Source: Chitiniphilus eburneus
GTDB lineage: Bacteria > Pseudomonadota > Gammaproteobacteria > Burkholderiales > Chitinibacteraceae
Assembly: GCF_005048205.1 (NCBI RefSeq)
Contig: NZ_SUMF01000007.1
Location: forward strand, 86,123 to 150,122
Reading direction: 5' to 3'
Length of the DNA stretch: 64,000 nt
Shown here: positions 1 through 8,134 of the stretch, piece by piece
Numbering within the stretch: the stretch's first letter is position 1
Layout of the letters: every line of letters begins with the position of its first letter
Made by a program: the position numbers and the translations under genes
Notes under the pieces: model-generated
Told to the model about the DNA's origin: nothing
Databases searched by the model: none
Seen by the model: the letters and a program-made list of their open reading frames with translations, nothing else

Positions 1-652
1 CCACCGGCCGATCCTGATCGCGCCAGGATTCCATATGCGGCCGGAAGACAAAACGCATTCCTTCGTCCAGGATTGCCGCTGCGATCTGCTCGCCATGGAC
101 GCGCAGCACCGAAAAGCCGCGATTGATGTAATACGCGTGTGTCGGGGCGAAAATCACGGTGGGGCAGTCATCGGGGGGCTGCAGATGCGATTCGCTCAAC
201 TGTAGCCGTTGACCATCCAGTTTGGGATAGCCCAACGGCAACAGGATCTTGTTATGCCATCCCCGGCGCTGTCCCAACTCGGAAAACTCATCGATATGGT
301 GTTTGCCCGCGCAGGCGATGACGTCGTAGTGATCGAACATGGCCTCGTCGTAGACACCTTCCAGGCTGGTCAACGATACGAGGAAGTGCACCCGCAGCGC
401 CCCTTGTGGAAAGTGCGCCGCCTGACCCACGAACGGACTCAGATAAAGATCTGCACTCTGACCACCCACGGCCTCGAGCGGTACACCGAAATGGTATTCG
501 ATCCCTTCCACGCGGTTCAGCGGAAAGCTTTCGGCCGGAAACGCGTTCAACCAACGCACCTGCCAACCCGCCTTGGCCAACAGCTCGGGAATGCGCCCCA
601 GATTCAATACGTGGGATATATGGAAGCAGTAACAGACCACTTGCGGTTTCAT
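1..652 (-). CDS. CDP-glycerol glycerophosphotransferase-like transferase (partial, cut by left edge)
   Basis: The minus-strand frame opens with ATG at 650-652 and stays open to the window edge, giving about 217 residues that begin MKPQVVCYCFHISHVLNLGR. The layout resembles GT-B type transferases of the CDP-glycerol glycerophosphotransferase family: a Rossmann-like start, the segment YDVIACAGKHHIDEF at about residues 110-124, then LPLGYPKLD and VIFAPTH, which correspond to the family's G-x-P-x-x-D and YAPT-like motifs. It is the last visible gene of a polysaccharide operon and starts 43 bp after the formyltransferase stop. In this setting it probably moves a sugar or phosphate-containing group onto a surface glycan. 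The C-terminal catalytic half is outside the window, so donor and acceptor cannot be judged. Confidence 0.7.
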   Translation of the reverse strand, partial: MKPQVVCYCFHISHVLNLGRIPELLAKAGWQVRWLNAFPAESFPLNRVEGIEYHFGVPLEAVGGQSADLYLSPFVGQAAHFPQGALRVHFLVSLTSLEGVYDEAMFDHYDVIACAGKHHIDEFSELGQRRGWHNKILLPLGYPKLDGQRLQLSESHLQPPDDCPTVIFAPTHAYYINRGFSVLRVHGEQIAAAILDEGMRFVFRPHMESWRDQDRPV

Positions 653-695
653 GGGTGAGCGCACTCCTTGTGCCGTGCCGCGAAGATTGAAAACT

Positions 696-1886
696 TCAAA
701 TACCGAGTTGACGGGCCTGCTGCTCGTCGAGATAGTCGATCAAGGCACGACCACGGTAATCGCGCCTTGCCAGATCGGCGCCTGCTGCCAGTAACAATTG
801 CATCGGTGCGTTGTCTCCATGCCGCAGTGCGGCATCCTTTGCATACATCAGCACCGTGGTTCCATTGAAATTGCTGTCGTTCGGATCGGCGCCGGCCTCC
901 AGCAGCAATCGCATCACCTCGACCTGGCCATGATAAGCAGCCACGATCAACGCCGACCAACCGCGATCATTTTTTTCATCGATATAGCCGAGATTGGGCA
1001 GAAGCCGCCTCACGATGTCGGCCTGCCCTGATTCGCATGCCTGCAATACAATACTCAGCCGATCGATATAAACCTCCAGATCGTAATCGATGGTGGCAAT
1101 CACCAGGCTGTCATCCGTGCGACGCACCAGTTCGCCAGGGCGCAATCCGCTGCGAACGTCCTCCACCACGCTGGCGCCAACCACTGCTTCCCCATGCAAT
1201 CGAGGCAACTGGTAGCGACGATGGGCAAAGGCGAGGATTTGTCGCTTGATCTCTATCGCGGTCTTGTGAAGATCGAGTTGCAGTTGCTGATAATCGATAC
1301 TGCTACGCGAATAATAGGAGGCACCCAGCGCGGGCTGCGGCCTGCTGTTCGCCCGCCGATGCAGGATGTCATCCAGTTGCTCGCACACCAGCGCCGTGCC
1401 ATGGCGCAGATAAGCCATGTACAGTTGGGCGCAGGTCATGTCCGGGTCAATGGGAAACGCCCGTTGCGCGACAATCGGCCCGGTATCGATGCCGGCATCG
1501 ATCTCATGCAAAGTGACGCCGCTTTCCGCCTCCCCTCGCAAGATCGGCCAAGCGGAGGTATACATCCCTTTGTAGGCCGGCAAGAGGGAAAAGTGGATAT
1601 TGTAGAGCCGCGCGGAAACAAAGCGGCCGGGCTTTAGCAGACGATCGTATTCCAGTGAAATGAATACGCAATCGGGCAATTGCTGAGCCTGATCCATTTC
1701 GATGAGCGGCACCTGCAATGCCCTGGCCCGCGCCGCATAAGAACGTTGCCATCCATCCAGGCCGGTGTCGTTGCGATTGCATAACGCAAAAAAACGGCAG
1801 CCGGAATAATGTGCCAATGCGTATTCAAGCACCTCGATGGCAATGCTGTTCTTGCCCGCAATGCAGATATTAGCCGGCAGCATCAT
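696..1886 (-). CDS. qdtF: dTDP-amino-sugar N-formyltransferase with C-terminal ankyrin repeats (QdtF-like)
   Basis: This 396-residue protein has an N-terminal formyltransferase domain that uses N10-formyl-tetrahydrofolate. The catalytic Asn-His-Asp set is visible as N96 and H98 in LYNIHFSLLPAYKG and D134 in DAGIDTGPIV. From about residue 285 to the end there are ankyrin repeats, for example GWSALIVAAYHGQVEVM followed by LLLEAGADPN. That architecture is known from QdtF of Providencia, which formylates dTDP-Qui3N and uses the ankyrin part to bind nucleotide sugar. The upstream neighbours, a ketoisomerase and an aminotransferase, would supply the dTDP-3-amino-3,6-dideoxyhexose. The start overlaps the ketoisomerase stop by 17 bp, so the genes are probably co-translated. 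The sugar (Qui3N or Fuc3N) is inferred. Confidence 0.85.
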   Translation of the reverse strand: MMLPANICIAGKNSIAIEVLEYALAHYSGCRFFALCNRNDTGLDGWQRSYAARARALQVPLIEMDQAQQLPDCVFISLEYDRLLKPGRFVSARLYNIHFSLLPAYKGMYTSAWPILRGEAESGVTLHEIDAGIDTGPIVAQRAFPIDPDMTCAQLYMAYLRHGTALVCEQLDDILHRRANSRPQPALGASYYSRSSIDYQQLQLDLHKTAIEIKRQILAFAHRRYQLPRLHGEAVVGASVVEDVRSGLRPGELVRRTDDSLVIATIDYDLEVYIDRLSIVLQACESGQADIVRRLLPNLGYIDEKNDRGWSALIVAAYHGQVEVMRLLLEAGADPNDSNFNGTTVLMYAKDAALRHGDNAPMQLLLAAGADLARRDYRGRALIDYLDEQQARQLGI

Positions 1887-2277
1887 TGGCCAACTGTTGG
1901 AAAATCACGCGATCCCGGATGTAATCCTGCTCGTTGTAGTAATCGTCCGCCAGCACCAACAGGACACAATCGGGTGAAAAATCGTACATTTCATGCCAGA
2001 TCATCGGCTCGATGAGCAGGCCTTGCGCCGGGTGTTCCAGCAGCATCTCGATCTGCTCCCGGCCGTCGTCCAGCAGAAAACGGCAGCTTCCCCGTACCAC
2101 AACAGCCATCTGGCGTGCCACGCGGTGGGCGTGGAAACCACGGCGCACCCCTTGCTGGGTATCGAACAGGTAATAAACGCGTTTCACCGCAAAAGGTACA
2201 TTGCGCACCTCTTCAAGGGCGATCAGCGCTCCTCGCTCGTCACCGTGTTTCTGCAATTGCATCAGCTTGATGTTCAT
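1870..2277 (-). CDS. dTDP-4-oxo-6-deoxyglucose 3,4-ketoisomerase (FdtA/QdtA, cupin)
   Basis: This is a 135-residue single-domain cupin of the WxcM-like family. The segment RGFHAHRVARQMAVVVRGS (residues about 46-64) carries the conserved His pair of FdtA/QdtA-type enzymes. These isomerise dTDP-4-oxo-6-deoxyglucose to the 3-oxo sugar, the substrate for a PLP aminotransferase. That aminotransferase lies directly upstream and the N-formyltransferase overlaps downstream, so the three form a pathway. Whether the 3-oxo product has gluco or galacto configuration (Qui3N versus Fuc3N) cannot be read by eye. The 85-bp gap to the aminotransferase is the largest in this part of the operon. rmlA and rmlB, needed for the precursor, are not in the window. 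Confidence 0.88.
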   Translation of the reverse strand: MNIKLMQLQKHGDERGALIALEEVRNVPFAVKRVYYLFDTQQGVRRGFHAHRVARQMAVVVRGSCRFLLDDGREQIEMLLEHPAQGLLIEPMIWHEMYDFSPDCVLLVLADDYYNEQDYIRDRVIFQQLANDAAG

Positions 2278-2362
2278 TGTCTTTCAATTAACCCTATGTG
2301 CAAAAAAAGCCGTGCCACGATGACGCCTCAAGATGGATGGCCAAAGGCGATGTAAGAGCACT

Positions 2363-3463
2363 TTAGTCTTGATCTCGTTGCGCGACCTGCTGTAGCGCGG
2401 CGATGACGACAGCCACTTCCGGGGCTTCCAGCTCCGGAAAGCACGGCAGCGTGAGGACGGTGCTGGCGGCCTGTTCGGTTTCCGGCAGGGCTTGCGGCGG
2501 GGTGGCGACGCCAGCCTGCCGGTGGTCGGGAACCGGATAATGGATGTCGCTGGCGATCCCGGCCGCGCCGAGCGCAGCGCGCACCGCATCACGTTCCGCG
2601 CAACGCATCACGCACAGATGCGCAACATCATCGTCGCCCGGCTCCGCCGGCAATTGCCAGCCCAGGTCGGCCAGCCCGCTACGGTACTGGCGCACGACCT
2701 GGCGGCGGCGTTCGTTCCAGCCATCCAGGTACGGCAGCTTCACGCGTAGCACCGCTGCCTGCAATTCATCCAGCCGGCTGTTGCGCCCGCCCACCATGCC
2801 GACGTGGTATTTGCTGGTCCAACCGTACTGGCGCAGGCTTCGCAGCCGGGCCAGCAGCCCGGCATCGTTGCTGACCACGGCGCCGCCGTCGCCCAGCGCG
2901 CCCAGGTTCTTGGTCGGGTAGAAGCTGAACGCGGCCAGATCGCCCCAAGCGCCCGCGCGACGCCCATCCCGGCTCGCGCCATGCGCCTGCGCGCAATCCT
3001 CGATCACCTTGATCCCGCGCCGCCGGGCAAATGTCAGCACCGCCGCGACGTCGGCCATGCGGCCGTAGAGATGGGTGACGATCACCGCCTTGGTCTGCGG
3101 CGTCGCCACGCGCTCGAGCTGGCTGGCATCGATCAGCATATGGCGCGCTTCGATATCCACGTAGCGCGGCTCCGCCCCCACCGCACGGATCGCGGTGCTG
3201 GCGTACATGCCGGCGTTGGCGACGGTCACCACCTGATCGCCGGGGCCGATTTCCAGCGCCCGCAAGGCCAGCTCCAGCGCATCGGTGCCGTTGCCGACAG
3301 CCACCGTGCCCGCCACGCCGAGATAGGCGGCGAATTCGTTTTCGAACGCTTCGTTTTCCGGGCCGAGAATGTAATAGCCACGGCGCAGCACGCGGTCGAT
3401 GGCGGCACGCAGCTCGGCATCCAGCGGGCCGTTGTGCCGCGACAGATCGTTAATCGGCAACAT
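2363..3463 (-). CDS. dTDP-3-amino-3,6-dideoxyhexose transaminase (DegT/DnrJ/EryC1/StrS family)
   Basis: This PLP-dependent sugar aminotransferase has 366 residues, normal for the family. The internal-aldimine lysine is K185 in SFYPTKNLGALGDGGA, and D156 in VIEDCAQAHGA should contact the pyridine nitrogen. Beside a 3,4-ketoisomerase and a QdtF-like formyltransferase it is best read as FdtB/QdtB, which aminates the 3-oxo sugar with glutamate as donor. I chose ATG 3463 because GGAGGT lies upstream of it and the first seven residues of the longer frame (from 3484) are not family-like. With this start it overlaps the nucleotidyltransferase stop by 14 bp. The exact sugar stereochemistry is not established. 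Confidence 0.88.
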   Translation of the reverse strand: MLPINDLSRHNGPLDAELRAAIDRVLRRGYYILGPENEAFENEFAAYLGVAGTVAVGNGTDALELALRALEIGPGDQVVTVANAGMYASTAIRAVGAEPRYVDIEARHMLIDASQLERVATPQTKAVIVTHLYGRMADVAAVLTFARRRGIKVIEDCAQAHGASRDGRRAGAWGDLAAFSFYPTKNLGALGDGGAVVSNDAGLLARLRSLRQYGWTSKYHVGMVGGRNSRLDELQAAVLRVKLPYLDGWNERRRQVVRQYRSGLADLGWQLPAEPGDDDVAHLCVMRCAERDAVRAALGAAGIASDIHYPVPDHRQAGVATPPQALPETEQAASTVLTLPCFPELEAPEVAVVIAALQQVAQRDQD

Positions 3464-4184
3464 GATCGAAATCGACCTCCGCATAAGCGGCCAGATCGCC
3501 GGCCGAATCCACCTCGCCCCATGACCCGGCCACCGGCACCGTGCCGATACGCCAGCCCAGCGCCAGGCCGTTGCGCAATAGCGAGGTCATGTCGAGCTTG
3601 TCAGCCCCGGCCCCTTTTTCGTCCAGCAATGCCGCAATGCGCCCCCACGCGGCCGGCGTCAGCTTGAGCAGGCCCATGTATTGGCCTTCGATCTCATCGA
3701 TGCTGGCGCTGCGCTGGCCGATTTCCGCCAAAGTGCCATCAGCGTGGCGGCGGAAGGTTTCAGCGTCCGCCAGCGGGTCGTCAAAGCGTCGTTGCCACAC
3801 GGCCAGCCAGTCGGGGTCGTACGAAATGGCCAGTTCTTCATCGCAGGCGGCAAGGCGGCGCACGGTTTCCGCCGAGTAAAAGATGTCGCTGTAGCTGACG
3901 ATGCAGTCCTCCGCCGCCAGCCACGGCGCCGCCTGGGCCAGCGTCCGCACCATGTTGGTCTCGGCCCAGCGCGGGTTGTCGAAATAATGCACCGGCTCCG
4001 TAAACTTGTCGGCGCAATAGCCGCGCACGATGGCGATCTCGCAAATGCCTGCCGCACGCAGCGCGGTAAGCTGCCAGTCGAGCAGTCGGCGACCATGTAG
4101 TGGCGTAAAACACTTGGGTTGCTCGGTGGTCAGCGCGCCCATGCGACTGCCGCGTCCAGCGGCGAGGATGATGGCTCGGGTCAT
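3450..4184 (-). CDS. CTP:phosphoglutamine cytidylyltransferase-like nucleotidyltransferase (Cj1416-like)
   Basis: This is a 244-residue NTP_transferase. The pyrophosphorylase signature is at residues 5-15 (IILAAGRGSRM), with the lysine of QPKCF behind it. The mid-region reads AETNMVRTL, DPDWLAVWQRRFDDPLADAE and EGQYMGLLK. From memory these resemble Campylobacter Cj1416, which activates L-glutamine phosphate with CTP, more than sugar-1-phosphate enzymes. The gene overlaps the CysQ-like gene by 4 bp (ATGA) and lies in the same operon as the other Cj1415-1419-like genes. That context is the main reason for preferring a phosphoramidate role over a sugar-nucleotide role. A generic sugar nucleotidyltransferase remains possible. 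Confidence 0.75.
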   Translation of the reverse strand: MTRAIILAAGRGSRMGALTTEQPKCFTPLHGRRLLDWQLTALRAAGICEIAIVRGYCADKFTEPVHYFDNPRWAETNMVRTLAQAAPWLAAEDCIVSYSDIFYSAETVRRLAACDEELAISYDPDWLAVWQRRFDDPLADAETFRRHADGTLAEIGQRSASIDEIEGQYMGLLKLTPAAWGRIAALLDEKGAGADKLDMTSLLRNGLALGWRIGTVPVAGSWGEVDSAGDLAAYAEVDFDHVAD

Positions 4185-4981
4185 GTCGGGTAGCTCAGTT
4201 GGTCCAGCGGCACATGCGGCGCCGCGGCAATGAAATGGGGATTACGCTGGCTGGGCGTGTTGTAGCGCATCGGCGTCAGGTCCGGCAACGCGCGCAACGG
4301 GCAACCGGCGGCGCGCAGCACGGCATCGCCGGCGGCGACGTCCCATTCGCTGCTGCCGGTAAAGCGCGGGTACAGATCGATCTCGCCGGCGGCCAAACGG
4401 CCGAACTTGAGCGCGGAACCGATGGGCACGCTACGCGTAACGCCGTTCAGACGGGCGAAGGCGGCGGTTTGCGGCACGTCGTGATGGCGGCTGCACGCCA
4501 GCGCATGCGCGGAAGCCCAACACCCTGGCAACGTGGTTCGCACGCCACCGCGCGCCATCCAGGCGCCCTGCCCCGATACACCGAAATACAGCTCGTCGAG
4601 CGCCGGGGCGTATACCACGCCGGCGACGGCCACGCCCTGGTGGATCAAGCCGATATTGACGGTGAACTCGTCGTTACGGTCGAGGAAATCGCGGGTGCCG
4701 TCGAGCGGATCGACCAGCCAGAATGTCTCCCAATCGCGCCGCACGGCGTAATCGACCAGCGTTTCCTCGGAAATCACCGGCCAGGGGAAGCACGCCGCCA
4801 GCTCAGCCAGGATCACGCCATTGGCGGCCAGGTCGGCCAGCGTCAGCGGCGAACCATCGCCCTTGGCCTCGACGCCGAAATCGGCACGGGCATAGATGTC
4901 GAGAATGGCGGCGCCAGCCTGGCGAGCGATGCGGGTCAGCTCGGCTTCCAGTCGGAAATGATCCAGGGCGATATCAGGCAA
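4181..4981 (-). CDS. cysQ: 3'(2'),5'-bisphosphate nucleotidase, CysQ/IMPase family
   Basis: This is a 266-residue Mg-dependent phosphatase of the inositol monophosphatase superfamily. The metal-binding motifs are visible: EE at residues 72-73 (VISEETLVDY), DPLDGTRDF from residue 91, and SSEWDVAAGDAVL near the C-terminus. CysQ normally converts PAP to AMP. Here it sits between the amidotransferase (8-bp overlap) and the nucleotidyltransferase (ATGA overlap) of a phosphoramidate-type operon that also encodes a CysC-like 3'-kinase. A plausible job is removing the 3'-phosphate from the cytidine bisphosphate left after phosphoramidate transfer; this is inference. The start is TTG; no ATG or GTG lies in frame near the conserved N-terminus. 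Confidence 0.85.
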   Translation of the reverse strand: MPDIALDHFRLEAELTRIARQAGAAILDIYARADFGVEAKGDGSPLTLADLAANGVILAELAACFPWPVISEETLVDYAVRRDWETFWLVDPLDGTRDFLDRNDEFTVNIGLIHQGVAVAGVVYAPALDELYFGVSGQGAWMARGGVRTTLPGCWASAHALACSRHHDVPQTAAFARLNGVTRSVPIGSALKFGRLAAGEIDLYPRFTGSSEWDVAAGDAVLRAAGCPLRALPDLTPMRYNTPSQRNPHFIAAAPHVPLDQLSYPT

Positions 4982-5570
4982 AGTGACGCTCGATCAGATG
5001 ACGGTCGCGCGGCGCCAGCGCCGCTTCGCGTTCGGGGTGCCACATCACCGCCAGAACCGGCAATTCGGCGTGGCGCAGCGCTTCGATGCTGCCGTCGGGC
5101 GCCTGCGCCAGTGACTGCAACACTGTGGGCAGTTGTCGCACGCCCCAGTTGTGATAGCTGTTGACCTCGAACGCACCCAGTTCGCCCGCCACCGGATGCC
5201 GGGTGGCGACGTGGCCATCCAGGCGCTCCAGTGTGCCACCGAAATGGTCGACGATCACCTGCAGGCCGTGACAGATGCCGAGCACCGGCGCGGCATTGCC
5301 GATAGCCAGGTCCAGCAGCACGCGCTCGGTGGCGTCGCGCTCCGGCGTATCGCCGCCCTGCACCAGCAGGTCGTTGCCACCGGACAGCACCACCCCGGCC
5401 GGCATCAGCGCCCACCACAGCGCGGCCACACTTTCGGGCCGGTTCGGCACCGGCACGGCCAGCAGGCCGCATTCAGCCAGGATGGCCACCAGCCGCTGGT
5501 CGAGCGCATCGCGGCGTTCGTTGCGATCGCGCCAGACATCGATGCGCTGACTGACCAGGATCGGCTTCAA
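4974..5570 (-). CDS. Class I glutamine amidotransferase-like gamma-glutamyl hydrolase (Cj1417-like)
   Basis: The protein has 198 residues when started at TTG 5570. A GGAGG lies 7 bases upstream of that codon, and TTG overlaps the stop of the upstream gene as TTGA. The nucleophile is C100 in VLGICHGLQV, and H178/E180 in VMWHPERE complete the triad. Family members of the Peptidase C26/GATase1 type cleave gamma-glutamyl amides. The Campylobacter counterpart Cj1417 hydrolyses gamma-glutamyl-CDP-amidate to release CDP-amidate, and its length of about 200 residues fits the TTG start. The operon context supports that role. A longer frame opening at 5630 would overlap the upstream gene by 64 bp and lacks family resemblance. 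Confidence 0.8.
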   Translation of the reverse strand: MKPILVSQRIDVWRDRNERRDALDQRLVAILAECGLLAVPVPNRPESVAALWWALMPAGVVLSGGNDLLVQGGDTPERDATERVLLDLAIGNAAPVLGICHGLQVIVDHFGGTLERLDGHVATRHPVAGELGAFEVNSYHNWGVRQLPTVLQSLAQAPDGSIEALRHAELPVLAVMWHPEREAALAPRDRHLIERHFA

Positions 5571-7879
5571 CTGAGCACCTCCACCCGGCGATTGGCGCAA
5601 TCGACGTTCAGCATCCGTGCGGCCGACCATTTGCCATACAACACTTCCCCAGCGCCGATCACCGCCGGCAGGCCCAGTTCGTTGGCCCGGATCGCCATAT
5701 GCGAGTTCGCACCGCCATAGGCGGTGATGAAACCGGCGATATTGTGCGAGAACAGCCAGTCGAAACCCGGATCGGCGCTGGGAATGGCAACGATGGCGCC
5801 CACCAGACGTTCACGGTCGCGATAAGACACCACTGGCGCGGTGACCTGCCGCAGCGTGATGAAGTTGGGTTCGGTTGCCGGCATCTCGAACGAAAACACA
5901 TCATCCGGCGACGTAAGCAACGGTGGCAGCGCGATCTGGCAGGTCTCGGCGTAACGCTTGCGCCCCCGTTCGATGCTTTCTCCGATGAGGGCGACCGGAT
6001 CGACCCCGGCTGCGTACAGCTCGTAGACACACTGGATATCGGCATAAGCCATATCGTCCAGCGAGAAACCGTGATCACGCCCCAACTCGCGGAACAACGA
6101 CATGGCATCGGACAGGTTGCGGCAGAAGACGAACTTGGCGTATTCCCGCAGTTCGACACCGGCCTGCAGGAAGTCGAACAGCCCCACCACATCATGGGCC
6201 AGGCCATGTTCGGCCAGCAGGCGGCTGATGGCGCGCATTTGCGCGAGCGACAAGGCAAACGGTGTGGCCGGCGCATGCTCGGCCATCATTCGCTTCCAGT
6301 CGAAATAGAGATCGGGCGCTTCATCGTAGCGCGGCGACAGCAGATCGTAGGTTCCAGGCCGCAGATGACCGTACTTGGCCAGGAATGTGGTGCGATCGAG
6401 CTGGGCCAGATCGCGCGTCATCTGCCCGCTGACGGTATCAAGGCCATTCATGAAAGCGTCGTAGGCGGCGCGGTCCAGCACGCCCACCGACACCAGCGAA
6501 CGCAACATCTGTACCGCGATGAAACCAGCGCGCGCCAGCCCGGCAAAGGGCAGTGTGCCGTAGCGTTTGCAGTCCTCCAGTAACCAGTAGATCCGCGAGA
6601 CGCGGTCGATGTCGGCCGCCAGGATTTCATCGCGCCGGGCGGCCAGCACGCTCAACTTGTCGCGATCAGAGCGCCACAGACCGGTTTCGTTATCGACAAT
6701 GCGGTTGGTCAGGCTGCGCAGGCTGTCGGCCAGCCGTTGCCGTTCCGCCGCACTGAAGCCCGCGTCGGCCAGTTTCTCCAGCCGCTGAGGCAGATCGAGC
6801 GTATAGCAGGAAAAAACGATCTCGAACTCGACCTTGTCGTGCAGATTGGGCGCCGCCAGCAGGCGTTCAATGTAGTGGTTGACCAGCTTGTCGGCGAGCG
6901 AGCCGTCGATATCGCGCGGCACGAAGGAATTGAAGCTGACCCGCACATCGATATATGGCAAGCCATGGAAATGCAGCATCAGCGGAAAACTGCGCAGGTT
7001 GCGGTAACCGTAGTTGTGCCGTTGATAAGCCCAGATGCTGTCGGTCACCAGTTCGCGATACAGCGAGAGCGACAGCGGCTTGGGGCGCACGCCAATGATC
7101 TCGGCCGGGTTCCAGTCCGGCATCACACCGTAGACGGTGCGGCGGCCATGCAGAAATGGCTGTGGGCGTTGCCCGTGCCCGATCTTGGCCGCGATGTGCA
7201 CCAGCATGTCGCGATGCGTCGCGGCATCGACGGCAGCAGCTTCGACCAGCAGAGGGCGTACCTGCAACAACACCAGCGCGTCGTCGGTCACGGCGAACTC
7301 CAGGTCCAGCCCGCTGGTACCGAACAACGCGCGTAGCTCCTCGATCAACGCCACCACGCCAGCCAGCGGCTCGGCCTGCTGCGGAGCCAGGTGGTGGATA
7401 TAACGCGTCTTCAACTGGTTGGATTGCCCCGCCGTCACGCTGTCGGTGCGGCTGGTGGTGTCGTCGTAGTTGAGGACGTAATACGGGGCACCGGTAGCCG
7501 GATCCTGTCCAAAAGCAACGCCGGCAAGCCGTACCCGCTCGAGCATGGGCTGGACGAATACTTCATTGTCGCCGCCAACATCCCCTTCGGCATCGGCCAT
7601 CGACGCCACGACAGTCGCAATGGCATCCGGCAAACCAGCCGGCGCCACCCGCAACAGCGACTCGAACCGCCCGGCAAGCGAGCCACTCGCCGTGTCCTCG
7701 GCCAGCGCGCTGCTGCGTACCACCATCAGCGGCCAGCCCACGGCGCGCAGACGGCCCAGGATGGCCTCGCCGTCCTGGCGCCATTCAGCCACGGTGAAGC
7801 GAACCTGCGGCAAAACCTGCGCTGTGTTCAACAGGGGCCGCAGAGCATCCAGCGTACGTGCCTTGCTCTGGAATTGCAT
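5567..7879 (-). CDS. L-glutamine kinase-like PEP-utilising (PEP synthase-related) enzyme (Cj1418-like)
   Basis: This is a 770-residue enzyme with the PEP synthase/PPDK layout. An N-terminal ATP-binding domain (RSSALAEDTASGSLAGRFES at about 56-75) is followed by a long middle part. The C-terminal phosphohistidine domain has TAYGGANSHMAIRA with the transfer histidine at about H727. It lacks the large PEP/pyruvate barrel of a true PEP synthase. In Campylobacter a protein of this size and arrangement, Cj1418, phosphorylates the side-chain amide of L-glutamine as the first step of MeOPN synthesis. Here it overlaps a Cj1417-like hydrolase by the TTGA junction, which supports the same role. If the assignment is wrong, it would still be an ATP-dependent phosphotransferase of this superfamily. 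Confidence 0.82.
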   Translation of the reverse strand: MQFQSKARTLDALRPLLNTAQVLPQVRFTVAEWRQDGEAILGRLRAVGWPLMVVRSSALAEDTASGSLAGRFESLLRVAPAGLPDAIATVVASMADAEGDVGGDNEVFVQPMLERVRLAGVAFGQDPATGAPYYVLNYDDTTSRTDSVTAGQSNQLKTRYIHHLAPQQAEPLAGVVALIEELRALFGTSGLDLEFAVTDDALVLLQVRPLLVEAAAVDAATHRDMLVHIAAKIGHGQRPQPFLHGRRTVYGVMPDWNPAEIIGVRPKPLSLSLYRELVTDSIWAYQRHNYGYRNLRSFPLMLHFHGLPYIDVRVSFNSFVPRDIDGSLADKLVNHYIERLLAAPNLHDKVEFEIVFSCYTLDLPQRLEKLADAGFSAAERQRLADSLRSLTNRIVDNETGLWRSDRDKLSVLAARRDEILAADIDRVSRIYWLLEDCKRYGTLPFAGLARAGFIAVQMLRSLVSVGVLDRAAYDAFMNGLDTVSGQMTRDLAQLDRTTFLAKYGHLRPGTYDLLSPRYDEAPDLYFDWKRMMAEHAPATPFALSLAQMRAISRLLAEHGLAHDVVGLFDFLQAGVELREYAKFVFCRNLSDAMSLFRELGRDHGFSLDDMAYADIQCVYELYAAGVDPVALIGESIERGRKRYAETCQIALPPLLTSPDDVFSFEMPATEPNFITLRQVTAPVVSYRDRERLVGAIVAIPSADPGFDWLFSHNIAGFITAYGGANSHMAIRANELGLPAVIGAGEVLYGKWSAARMLNVDCANRRVEVLS

Positions 7880-8134
7880 CGCCTAGCGCCCGTTCATCAT
7901 CTTTTCATGGCTGCGTGCGGCAGCAGTACGCGGCAAACCGCAAGGCAGCACGAGCGGGTCTGCAATGCCGTGACGCCCCGATAATGCCCCGAGCCCGAGG
8001 GTCCGGGCAGGAAAAAGGTCATCCACTGCCTGATGTACTCCTTGGAAAAAAGGGGGTATTTGCCTTGCGCGTTTTTGCGCCAGCACCTTCCACCAGTAAA
8101 CGGGCTCGATCACAAAAGAACGGCGAACAGAGAC

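Noticed and set aside
7883..8113. Minus-strand 76-codon frame between the methyltransferase and the PEP-utilising gene
   Set aside because: No ribosome-binding site, no family-like segment and random-looking composition; the gap is better treated as noncoding.
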